Shown in pieces: positions 54,370 to 63,787 of a stretch of DNA of 64,000 bases. A program made the translations under genes and the position numbers. Position 1 is the first letter of the stretch, and each line of letters starts with the position of its first letter. The notes beneath the pieces were generated by a model. It was given only the letters and a program-made list of their open reading frames with translations. It was not told the origin of the DNA and ran no database searches. Source of the stretch: Lineus longissimus (lineage: Eukaryota; Nemertea; Pilidiophora; Heteronemertea; Lineidae); assembly GCF_910592395.1 (NCBI RefSeq), contig NC_088322.1, positions 5,513,431 to 5,577,430 on the forward strand, read 5' to 3'.

Positions 54370-56000
54370 CCGGAAACCTGGGACAATCTACTTTCGGGCA
54401 TATGTAACACTCCTAAACTATTTTATGCATTAAAATTGTTTAAATTTTGGTTTCATAATTATTTACTAGCTGCATACATGAAACTTTTAAAAAAAACAAA
54501 CATAATGAAGTAAACAACCGCCCATAAATATACTACTTACTTCCAGACAATTTTTCAACTTCCTAAAAAATTTTTTCGGCCGACAGTTAATTGATGAAGA
54601 AACTTGACCTAAAATCTATCATTCCAGTAACTCGTCATTGACATCCTGCAGATGAAAATTATAGAACTGCTTTATAACTCGCCACTGACACCCTGTAGAG
54701 TGTTATAGAATACATCATTTAATATGATAATTATTTGCATTTTAAACATCATTCTGTAAAACATTGGTAGACAAATCGGACTTTGTATTGAAAGAGGTAG
54801 TCGATCCTCATGCACCCATTCACTTTCGAGCTTTATGCATAGATCAGCGTACACTAATGCGGATAGACCTGCGTACACTTTCGTTACTTCAGATGCTGAA
54901 GGTGATACCTCATTAACAAGATGCTTGATCACCAATGAGGAACCCGCACAACAAAACCTGCCAATAGGGGGCCCTGCAGGCAAGTTGACCATTTCCCGGG
55001 TCAATGGTTATTGAATATTTTATCCCTTAATTACTCTACATGGGGAAAAAGCACCAAAAATGTTGTTTTATTGGTCCTTAAATCTATTTTGATGAGTTTT
55101 AAGGAGAAAATCAACAAATACACTGGAAGTGTACCTTTTAGTACTACTACTGGTGCTGCCATCTGGATTTTTAGTTCTGCAGGTTCCTCATAAGTGATAC
55201 AACGCAGCATGCGCAAATGTTAACGGATATGCACTCTCCAATATACGCAGGAAAATATAATCAAAATGCAGAGAGAACGAGAAATGTACATAAACTTGAG
55301 CACTATCGCAATGCTAGCGCACACTAGATCTATCAGGAAGATGAAAGACCGTTGCCACGCAGGGGATAAATCGTGTACGTTGACCACCGTGTTGATAAGG
55401 CAAGACTTTGAAAAAGAAAGTAATATAACCGGACGCCAAAAGCAAAGTGAAATTTGTATTGCCTGACAAAAACAACGCCACCAAAATTGAATTATATAAA
55501 ACGTATATGGGCTTCAATTTTTGCCACATTCGGTAAGGTAATTGTCAGGTATTGACAGGTATCATCAACGAAGAAACACTTTCAAAATCTTAAGTGACTA
55601 AGTGCGGAGGCCAAAACTAATTGGACCTTTAGTTGTCCATGGTCGACGTTTGCCTCTCTTATAATAAAATGTAAAGTTGCCTCATCAAAGTAGTTGTCGT
55701 GTTTATTACCTGCTCAGCCGAGGCAGGCCCGAATACAACCGATGTAATCGAGTAACACTCCGTCTTCAATAGTACTTTCACGTCATTTTCAGAGCTCACC
55801 AACCATCTGACAGTGTACTTTTGGCATCAAATTTTGAAACAACTGATATTTCACAGTTATTTCTGATTTTCACAGTATTTGATTATGGACCTGAGAATGT
55901 GGCGAAAATCCATATAATAATGTGTCTGTAAATAATGTGTCTGTCAAGTTGAGCCACCGTACTATTTGTATAATTCCACACTTGGTAGTGAACTCGCTTC
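54370..56000. other. non-coding stretch, nothing recognised
   Basis: AT-rich, with no splice-bounded frame or repeat that I could recognise. Confidence 0.4.
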
Positions 56001-56244
56001 GTGTGGTTCGGTAGGTTCTAAACCTTGGAACCACTCGTGAAACTACCCAAAATATACATCACAATCAATCATGTTTGATTTAATGGCATGTCTTTTTGCT
56101 GTTTAGCTGTTTCTTAATTGTGAGCGTGGCTCTGGATACACTTTTATCCTTGCTTTTTTATCCCTGCGTATTTACCCCGCCATGTCCACATGTCCACATT
56201 TCCTTTCTCCCACGTTGTTATCTGAGAACTTATCTGAGAACCAG

Positions 56245-56261
56245 TACGCCACTGATCTTCC
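56245..56261. repeat. 17-bp exact copy of the SINE 5' flank
   Basis: TACGCCACTGATCTTCC occurs here and at 56712-56728, where it spans the SINE head and the adjoining sequence. It may be the stub of a second, almost fully truncated SINE or a short local duplication. Confidence 0.5.
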
Positions 56262-56404
56262 CTTTTGTTTCTTTTTGGTCACCTCGGCTGCAGTAGATTG
56301 ATTCCCTCTTGCTAGGTAGGCAAGAGATAAGAGCTGTAAGATAGCGGGATGGGAGCACCAGTGGGAGCCAAGCGGCAAATATCTACTGCATCCACTGTTT
56401 TGTA

Positions 56405-56722
56405 ATAATAATGTGAGACTTATATAATATAATAATAATCGTGAGACTTATATAGCACTAAATCGAACTGGTTACAGTCGCTCAAAGCGCTTCATATTAT
56501 TACCCTTGTATATCAGTGTTCCAAGCTCTACTCTCTGGGAGTATCACAGGTCCCCTCAGGACTAACACTCATAGCTTGCCATCTCTGCCATTTTCTCCTG
56601 GGTGAAGAGAAGCAAGTAGGGTAAAATGCCTTGCACAAAGACGAAACGGCGGTGACCCTTCCGAGAATCGAACCCACGACCTCCTGATTATGAGACCGGT
56701 GATTCAACCACTACGCCACTGA
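56405..56722 (-). mobile_element. tRNA-derived SINE
   Basis: On the minus strand the head has an A box TGGCGTAGTGG (56708-56718) and a B box GGTTCGATTCT (56664-56674) with GGTCTCATAATCAGGAGGTC between, closest to an elongator Met tRNA (CAT anticodon). The acceptor stem is not formed, so it is not a functional tRNA. A body of about 200 bp follows. It ends with AGCGCTTTGAGCG, TAGTGCTATATAAGTC and an ATT/AT-rich tail, resembling the LINE 3' ends at 31.7 and 46.4 kb. Confidence 0.8.
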
Positions 56723-56879
56723 TCTTCCTTTTTGTTGTGTTATAAAAACTGGACGCTAATGTTGGCCACATATCTTAAAGCTTTAGCGAATTTCTGCAAA
56801 TGCGTGGGCTCGGCGACTGTTTAATGCGTAGAAATAATTTAATTTACATCAAATGTATATAAACTAGCATCAACCTACA

Positions 56880-57300
56880 TTAAAACAAGAATTTTATTAG
56901 CTAAGCTGACGAAGTCAGCGAGCTGGTAGAATAGTTATTCAGATTCTGTCCGTCAGTTAGTCAGTCCGGACGTCCGTCCATCTGTCAACATGACACTCGC
57001 GTTTTGTAATCGTATAACCTACATATTTCAACTTAATATCTAATTTTAGGGAATATTTTTCTCTGATAAGAAACCAAAAATCAGCGCGATTTGACCAAGA
57101 TTCAGCGTGCGAGGCAGCTTTGTTTAAAAAAGGCTATCTCGCTTACTGGAGCAGAAAAGTGTTCAATTTGGCTCTAAAAATTAGCTAGATTTATAAAATT
57201 TCAGGGAAAAATATGCATAAGTTAAATATTTTTCCGCCAGGGGGTGTTATATACCCCAGAAAATTAAGAAATTAAAAAAAACGCACTTTGACGTCATAGT
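56880..57300. repeat. hairpin-headed GTCC-type repeat, third family member
   Basis: AGCTGACGAAGTCAGC (a GCTGAC/GTCAGC hairpin) is followed by CTGTCCGTCAGTTAGTCAGTCC and CGTCCGTCCATCTGTC, the same plan (terminal hairpin, then a GTCC tract, then AT-rich body with CCGCCAGGGGGTG) as the element at 5864-6978. Its sequence otherwise differs. Confidence 0.5.
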
Positions 57301-58953
57301 TGCGTAGTCATATTCTGCTCTCTTGATTCAACCTTAAGCTGCTACATGTAAACGAAACATGTAGAGCACAGCGATTTTGTTGTACTTGAAGTGTAAAATC
57401 ACCTCAAATCAATGGTATAAGTCGATCATCCGCTCAAAACACCATTAGTTAAGATGTCTAGATTAATTATTATTTTCTTCTCATTGCCGATAGTTACACA
57501 AAATTTTGACATTGGTTTGAATATGAAACATTCAAAAGTCTGTCTCACTTCTCGGTCTTACTCCAAAAATAAGTCCAGCCTGTTTCAATTATTCACAACT
57601 GTAAATGCAAATGTTTTCTTAGAAAAATAGAATGAACATGTTGATTGCGTCCCGTTTTTGATTGTGTAGCCTAATCGTCAAATATATATCCTGAATTCTA
57701 TCTGTGAATTATGAGAGGCGTACATTTACATTGTTAGAGCGCATGGGCGGTTAGAATAAACTTAGACTGGAGTACCGTAGCTAAAAAGTGAGTGTTTGAT
57801 GACCCGAGATCCAATGCCTGAGCGCAGGCTTTATGTCGTTTGAAATATCGAGAGGCGGGGTATATTGCAAACAACTGGTGCCAGGAAGTCAGGGGAGAGG
57901 CAAGTCCTTCTCAAAAGCCTATGGGCAGTACGACTTTCAGATAACTCTTGAGACTTGACTGATCTAGTATTTCTGGTTGAGCATAACCATGATCATCATC
58001 ACGCCAGGAGTTGCTTCCTCATAATCCTGATGAAAAATGGCTCTGCTTGTAAAAATCATCCGATAAACAGATGTGAGAGCAGCATATCATGATCAGGATT
58101 GAAAAAAAGGTAGGTGGATTTATATATATCTGCCTGATGAGGGTTCTATTCCCTCTAAAGGCGCTGAATCTACTACGTCAAGAAATCGAAACCGTAATCT
58201 CATTTTGTGCGGGAGGCGCTGTCAATTTTTTCCCCGGACAGATCTATTTCGGACAAGCCGGTTCGCAAAGGTATGCGTGTTTGTAAATGAAAAACAAAAA
58301 CAGAAGGATCACCAAATGAATAAATTGATTGATTTTGAAGGTCGTTTGTTTTATTTCATGAACGAATTGGAGCTGACGACTGGACCACTTGTCCATACCA
58401 TATTAAAGACCTTCATTGGATTGCCACAAATGGTCGACACAGAAGGCTGATGGACTTAAGGTTCAGTCTGTGAAACTTCTCCCTAATTTGCATTTGGTAT
58501 CATTCCAAACCAGTCATGTTATAGGCTGATCTGTATTGATACTGTGCTTGGGGAAGTGTCTCAATGGAATCATTGAATGTTCTTCAGATTTGTTTCTGGA
58601 TTAGTACAGATTGTATCCGGTGGACCTTGCGCTATAGGCTACATCATCATCATTCGTCATCCTTCTGTGTGGCATTACTTTATATCAGAATAACCCTTAT
58701 ATGAACATGTTGAAAATGCCTTCGATGCCTTGTTCTGGCTATCATTAGCCTGTTCAAGCAATGCAAACTGTAGCAGGTGGTTATTGTAAAAACAAAGGCA
58801 GGTGATTGTACATGCTGTGGAATTTGGCACTTTCTCATCATCATCTTGGATCCTTTGGGTATGATGATAACCACAACGAGAGGTAAAGTACAAAAATTTC
58901 AGAAACAACGACTCACCAGTAATCTAATTAGTCGATTTGAATTTTTTTTTCAG

Positions 58954-59046
58954 GTGCAACATTCTGTTAACTTTATGAATATTGACAGCAGTGTACGGTC
59001 ATACACTACTGCTAGTGATCATGACATTCCATCCAATGACCATTGA
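58954..59046 (+). CDS. alternative or unrelated phase-0 terminal exon
   Basis: A very strong acceptor (a T run followed by CAG at 58951-58953) precedes a phase-0 frame reading VQHSVNFMNIDSSVRSYTTA then SDHDIPSNDH and TGA. It could serve exon 4 of the 36-49 kb gene as a distant alternative last exon, across a 12-kb intron, or belong to another gene. It lies within the long element 56010-59888, which weakens the host interpretation. Confidence 0.3.
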   Translation: MQHSVNFMNIDSSVRSYTTASDHDIPSNDH

Positions 59047-59124
59047 GCAAATTAGAGTTATCTGCTGTTTGATATCTTGGCTTGTAAGATGAATAGATAT
59101 ATCGCAGGTGATTTAGTAACTTAA

Positions 59125-59620
59125 AGGGAACTGACACCGCCCAGCGATTTAGCCAACTTTTCGACTTTCACGGCCCGAGAAAGTCAAACTTCCAACTTCC
59201 TGTTCGAGTTCAGATTTGTAGCTCCGCTCCAAGTGCCCGAGCATGCGCAGTTCAATTTGTTATTATTGAGAATCATATCGAAAGTTCGCGTAATGGGGCG
59301 ACCAAAAAAGGTCTCAAAAGCCGATCAGCGGCTATGGATTCCGCGTGAGACGCTGGCGATATGGAAAGTAATACGGAAAGAGTTGAATTTGAAGACAAAT
59401 GATGAAGTTGCCCAACCTTTGGCCGACTTGTACTCCGAGAAAACAGCCGTGAGTCATGCGATCTTTCATTCATGAGTTTTCGTAGCAAATTCCATAGTAG
59501 TGACGTCACTCAATGATTGACAGCTAGGCGCCGTGTTTCATTCATGCCTCGTTCTGATCACCCGATACGCGGGAAATGAAAACGAGGTCATACGAACTGG
59601 CTGGTTGGTGTCAGTTCCCT
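59125..59620. mobile_element. 496-bp TTAA-flanked element with a coding exon
   Basis: Left end AGGGAACTGACACC and inverted right end GGTGTCAGTTCCCT are exact, with TTAA at 59121-59124 and 59621-59624. A TTAA target and an AGGG start fit Kolobok- or piggyBac-type elements. It carries the exon at 59293-59448 and upstream GCATGCGCAG (59243-59252), an NRF1-like promoter motif. Confidence 0.8.
59293..59448 (+). CDS. AT-hook-like N-terminal exon inside the TTAA element
   Basis: ATG 59293 opens MGRPKKVSKADQRLWIPRET, LAIWKVIRKELNLKTNDEVA and QPLADLYSEKTA, 52 codons to a strong donor GCC|GTGAGT at 59448 in phase 0; without splicing it stops at about 59475. GRPKK is an AT-hook-like DNA-binding motif. 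The following W..W..I...L...T.DEVA..L pattern resembles short N-terminal domains of element proteins. The element probably kept the first exon of its autonomous parent. No further exon lies within its ends. Confidence 0.5.
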
Positions 59621-59889
59621 TTAAAAGCAATGTTTCAGCTACATGTGGTGCAATAAACCTTATGATCATGTTACTTTCACATCCAAATGCCTCCGATGGG
59701 GTTGTTTTTTGCACGTTGCACTCCTCTAGGCCTATAGTTTGACCACCATCTTGTATTATACTGGTACCATATCTGGTATGGACAAAATATCAACTGAGCG
59801 CCAGGCCTTTGGGCCTCTTGCTGTAAAATGTGGTTAGTTTCATGGGTGGTTTCATGGTTTTGGAACGTTCCAAGGTTTAGAACCTCCCA

Positions 59890-60515
59890 TTATGGTTCGG
59901 CGCTCAAAGTGATTATGATGGCTGACACCGTTTGAATTATGTTACCGGGTGTTTTCAATTGGTTTTTGTGGAATTCAGCTCAAGATTTAAACACATAATC
60001 TGTGAAAAGTATGCAGTGATCACTCGTTTAGATTTATTTGACAATCAAATTGTTTTCAACACGCAGAATGAACCGGTGAATACCTGTGGATGTATTTTGA
60101 AGACCATGTAAACAAGTAAAGAAACCCCAGCATTATTGGGAGGGGTTTCGTTATTTGTTTCCACTTAGTCAGCGTCCAGGGCCGTGTAATGGCCTTGGGG
60201 GCTGCGTTAAAATTCTGTGACGTTCTGGGGTAAAAACTGTAAAAACAAAATGTCGCATCCTGACCCTCCAAATATTTCTAAGCATCGACTTTGCGTCGAT
60301 TGCCTGACCAGGTGGTGTCAGGGTTTCACTGACCGCTGCAAACAAGGACAGTGAGAACTTAGAAAGCCGCATGCCCACGTAAAGAAATATATAAACTAGA
60401 GAAAAGTCAAAACTAAGGTCTGCAGGCAAAATATGCAAATGTCGGGCAGACATCTTTCGAAATTCTCATGCCGGTCCGACGTCAACTTGACATTAGGTCG
60501 ACATCAACCAGCTGA
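59890..60515. other. non-coding stretch, nothing recognised
   Basis: No gene or repeat recognised between the long element ending at 59888 and the palindrome family starting at 60519. Confidence 0.4.
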
Positions 60516-60518
60516 TAA

Positions 60519-61232
60519 TAGTGAGGTTTCGCTATCCCGTCCCGAGAAACAATTGTCTTTTGGCTGGGTATCGTACTTGTTTGTGGACATGTTTTTGAGT
60601 AGACTATAACGAATCTGTTTTTGATAAAGCAATGTGTCATGAAAATTATTCCTTGAAAACGCTCTGATCAACGGGTTTCGTTTTTTGCATGAGCATGGCG
60701 CTTTAAACACAAGCATGGCGAGTTCGATTATTACGAAGTAGTATCCCATGATGCGACGCTCCATAAACAAATCCAAATACTTAGAGATGAACGCCAGCAC
60801 GGAAGTGTTATGAATAATGTACTTGCTTCAAAGAATGGCGTCTATTACATGCAGTTGTCACTGTCAAAAGAGAATGAGTGTTTGTTTGCCGAGTTGTTGC
60901 CGTCTCCTTTTCCCAAGATACGATGACCATGAGCCACAGAATGGTGATGATGTCAACATCTTATATATAACATCAGAGGTTGACTCCTTCCGGGAAAAGC
61001 TCTTTCTTGCTAACGTATCCATCACCTAAAGAATAAGAAAGACCGCCAATTAGCTTAACAATAGCACATGGATGACTCACTTCAGCGGCTTTGGTAAATA
61101 AAGCAATTAGCCAAAGCAGACATGATATTAGTGAGGTTTCGCAACGACGACGTTTATCTATTGTTCGGGTGAACTCACACAATAGATAAACGTCGTCGTA
61201 GGGCCTAACCGGGTGGTTGCGAAACCTCACTA
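60519..61232. repeat. TAGTGAGGTTTCGC element(s) with nested palindrome
   Basis: TAGTGAGGTTTCGC occurs at 60519 and 61129 in the same orientation and inverted at 61219-61232. The 104-bp piece 61129-61232 has 17-bp exact inverted ends (TAGTGAGGTTTCGCAAC). Inside these is a second palindrome, CGACGTTTATCTATTGT with its inverse ACAATAGATAAACGTCG. The stretch from 60519 may be a 714-bp element with the same ends. It contains a weak coding candidate at 60918-61028. Confidence 0.75.
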
Positions 61233-61642
61233 TTTAAGCATTATTGGCCTTCATTGTGTGTTACGTGCCTGATATACACCAATGTAACCATCACGAATGC
61301 TTGAACAAAGTGCCGCAACCGAGGCGATTAACAAAAAACAATATTCGAGTCTTTTGCAATTTAACCCTGTTGAATACTCATCCTGTTTTGAACCGATAAA
61401 AACTGCTTAAGGGTCTTAAAATCACATCACGTTTAAAATCGTCTGCATGAAGAAACCCTTATCAAACAGAACTTTCCATACTTACGCTACCAAAATAGCC
61501 ACCGAAATCACGCCGCCTCATCACAGTATCATCACTGTGCAGGAGTATCTGGTAATGTTTGTTATCGGTGTGGCCACAACCAACACGTTCCTGGGCGATG
61601 ACAGGTGAAAGGCGTGATGCTGGTACAAACAGTGTGGGATTG

Positions 61643-62268
61643 GAACAGTGTCAGGAAGGCACTGTCCACTAATGTTACCATAGCGACAGCAGACGACAAC
61701 ACTCGAACACAGGCAAATTAAACAGCGAATATCTTGTGTTCGTCGCCACTCGACGCGAGTTTGCAATTATATATGATAACTTGGTTTATATTTATGTAGC
61801 TGTTATGAATAAGCTAGAAAAACCAGTGTTTTTGTAGACCTATGCCTAATTAGGGACCATACCCATTGCAACTATTTCTATCACATCGGCCGAAGTTGTG
61901 AAGATTATTAGAAGTGTTGTTTAGCATGTACACAAGGACAGGCCTATGTGGTGACAAGCACTTTGCTGAACAAGCAATGTGCCAACAGGACTGAATGAGA
62001 TGATTATTGCGAGAGTGTGGTTTTGGCGCAGTCCTGTCATTGCCCGTTGGCTCAAAGTGTTCTTATAAGTGACTTAAAATGCAATAATAGACGAGGCAGA
62101 CTGTTCGCTATTAATTACCAGCGTGCATTGCCATGACTGTCTGCGAGTAGTGAATGAGATGATTATTGCACGAGTGTGATTTTGGCTTCCAATTATTTCC
62201 GACAGTATCAGTGTCTTGTGGAGACCATGGTTACCATAGTGGACAGTGCTATCCTGACACTGTCCGAA
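61643..62268. repeat. inverted repeat around AGTGTCAGGA..GCACTGTCCACT
   Basis: ACAGTGTCAGGAAGGCACTG with TCCACTAATGTTACCATAG near 61645-61685 returns inverted at 62223-62268 with a few changes. Between them AATGAGATGATTATTGC is directly repeated at about 61993 and 62153. A diverged foldback element is likely. Confidence 0.6.
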
Positions 62269-62623
62269 TCTCCACACTGAGTTAGGTGAGACCGTCGTTG
62301 GTGTTGTGTTTGGAATACCCTCTAGACAATGGGTGATATGAATAAAAACTAGTAAATGCTTTTACATCAGTTTTTGAAGTATTTACTGGCGACTATATGA
62401 ATAAACCAGGAGTATTAACTACAAGTACTTACTTTTACTTTTTACTAATAAGTACTAGTTAATACTAGTGCAGTACATTGTACTTACTCCAAAAAAAGTA
62501 AATACTGCCCAGGATATGAATAATCAGCAGTATTTGCTAGGACTTTCCAAGTCTTTACTTGAAATTTTGAAGGTAGCTCCAGACCTACCTTAGACACAAA
62601 CGCGAACAGACGTTCATGAAAGC

Positions 62624-63637
62624 ATGGCAACCTTCATGAACATACCAAGGAAAACTAAGGTATATGAGCCAAGGAGGACATGCCCGGCACATCTTTACAG
62701 AGAACTTTATAGATTTGATGAGGAAAACGTGGATTGGTTGGCTCGGAACTTTCTTGTTGATAGTGGGGAAAATCGAGGAGGAGCATTGAGTGTCAATCAG
62801 CAGATGAAGGTATTTCTCAGGCATATCGGTGATCCTGGATTTCAGACAGGTGTCGGGGTGGATTTTGGAATCCATCAAACAACTGTATGTAAAACATTTT
62901 TCAATGTTTTAAACCAGATTGTCGAAAAAGCTGATTTGTGGATTAGGTTCCCGACAAGTGCTGCCGATATTCAATCAGCAAAGGATTCTTGGTTCCAAAA
63001 GGAGTATACCTTTCCCTCTGCGATAGGGGCAGTGGACTGCACCCACATCAAGGTCCAGAAACCGAAGAACCACGGTGATGAATATACTAATCGGAAGGCA
63101 GTTGCATCCATTAATGTCCAAGCCATGTGTGACGCAATGGAGAGGTTTACAAGTGTAAATTGTCAGTGGCCAGGGTCGGTTCATGATTCGCGCATATGGA
63201 AGAACTCGGACGTTGGTATCTTCATGAAGAATTCCGGGACTGACGCACTTTTGTTGGGTGATAATGGGTACGGGATAGCCCCGTGGCTGATGACGCCTTT
63301 TAAAGATCCGCATGAACCTACCGAAAACTCCTACAATCGTCTCTTCACCAAGGAGAGAGTGATTATCGAGCGGTGTTTCGGTCAGCTGAAAAGGCGGTTC
63401 CCTATTCTACAGGAACGTGTCAGGCTCAGGCTCGGGAAGGTTCCAAGCCTTGTTGTGGCTTGTGTTATTTTGCACAACGTAGCTAAGTACATTCAGGATC
63501 CTGATGATTTTCCGGAGGTGGTGAACAATAACAATGTTGACCTTGATGATGGAGAGGACTACAATGATATCCGGATTCGGCAACGGGGACAAGGGAGAAG
63601 GCGGCAAATAGCGAATATCATCCATGAAATGAACTAG
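62624..63637 (+). CDS. PIF/Harbinger transposase, intact frame
   Basis: A 337-residue uninterrupted frame from ATG 62624, close to the usual length of HARBI1-type proteins. It has an N-terminal helical region (LSVNQQMKVFLRHIGD, GIHQTTVCKTF), then the DDE core: GAVDCTHIKVQKP with Asp138, SVHDSRIWKNSDV, LLGDNGYGIAPWLMTPF with Asp213, and KERVIIERCFGQLKRRFPIL with Glu249. Asp213 to Glu249 has 35 residues between. The C-terminus is acidic then basic (RQRGQGRRRQ). The enzyme would cut and move the element. All catalytic residues and the frame are preserved, so the copy is young, active or domesticated; transposon ends would decide. No intron is seen. Confidence 0.9.
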   Translation: MATFMNIPRKTKVYEPRRTCPAHLYRELYRFDEENVDWLARNFLVDSGENRGGALSVNQQMKVFLRHIGDPGFQTGVGVDFGIHQTTVCKTFFNVLNQIVEKADLWIRFPTSAADIQSAKDSWFQKEYTFPSAIGAVDCTHIKVQKPKNHGDEYTNRKAVASINVQAMCDAMERFTSVNCQWPGSVHDSRIWKNSDVGIFMKNSGTDALLLGDNGYGIAPWLMTPFKDPHEPTENSYNRLFTKERVIIERCFGQLKRRFPILQERVRLRLGKVPSLVVACVILHNVAKYIQDPDDFPEVVNNNNVDLDDGEDYNDIRIRQRGQGRRRQIANIIHEMN

Positions 63638-63787
63638 GTCTCTATCACTTGTAATGATTATTACATTGTTTGGAGATGAATGGTGTCTTGAGTAGTGAAG
63701 CAATCACCACTGTGCTTTTGAAAGACTAACAATGCATTTTTTAACCATAGACACTAATTCTGTAATTGACTGTACATGTAAATTTGA

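Larger units (their letters stand above)
56010..59888. mobile_element. putative 3.9-kb terminal-inverted-repeat element with nested insertions
   Basis: The left end GGTAGGTTCTAAACCTTGGA (56010) and the inverted right end GGGAGGTTCTAAACCTTGGA (59888) match at 22 of 23 positions and share a following TGAAAC.ACCC. Flanks are CGTGTGGTTC and ATTATGGTTC, seven of ten equal, perhaps an old target duplication. The ends resemble those of the element at 3666-4720. Inside are a SINE, a GTCC-type repeat, a TTAA element and candidate exons. No transposase was recognised. Confidence 0.5.

Noticed and set aside
56630-56722. tRNA-Met gene
   Set aside because: A and B boxes and a CAT anticodon loop are present, but the acceptor stem does not pair and the sequence continues into a SINE body and LINE-like tail.
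58150-58271. Possible plus exon (ALNLLRQEIETVISFC...) ending AG|GTATGC
   Set aside because: The frame is open and the donor good, but the acceptor (CTCTAAAG) is poor and no partner exon in the needed phase was found.
60918-61028. Possible plus exon reading YDDHEPQNGDDVNILYITSE
   Set aside because: Composition is protein-like, but the acceptor would be AAG and it lies between copies of a TAGTGAGG repeat; no partner exon was found.
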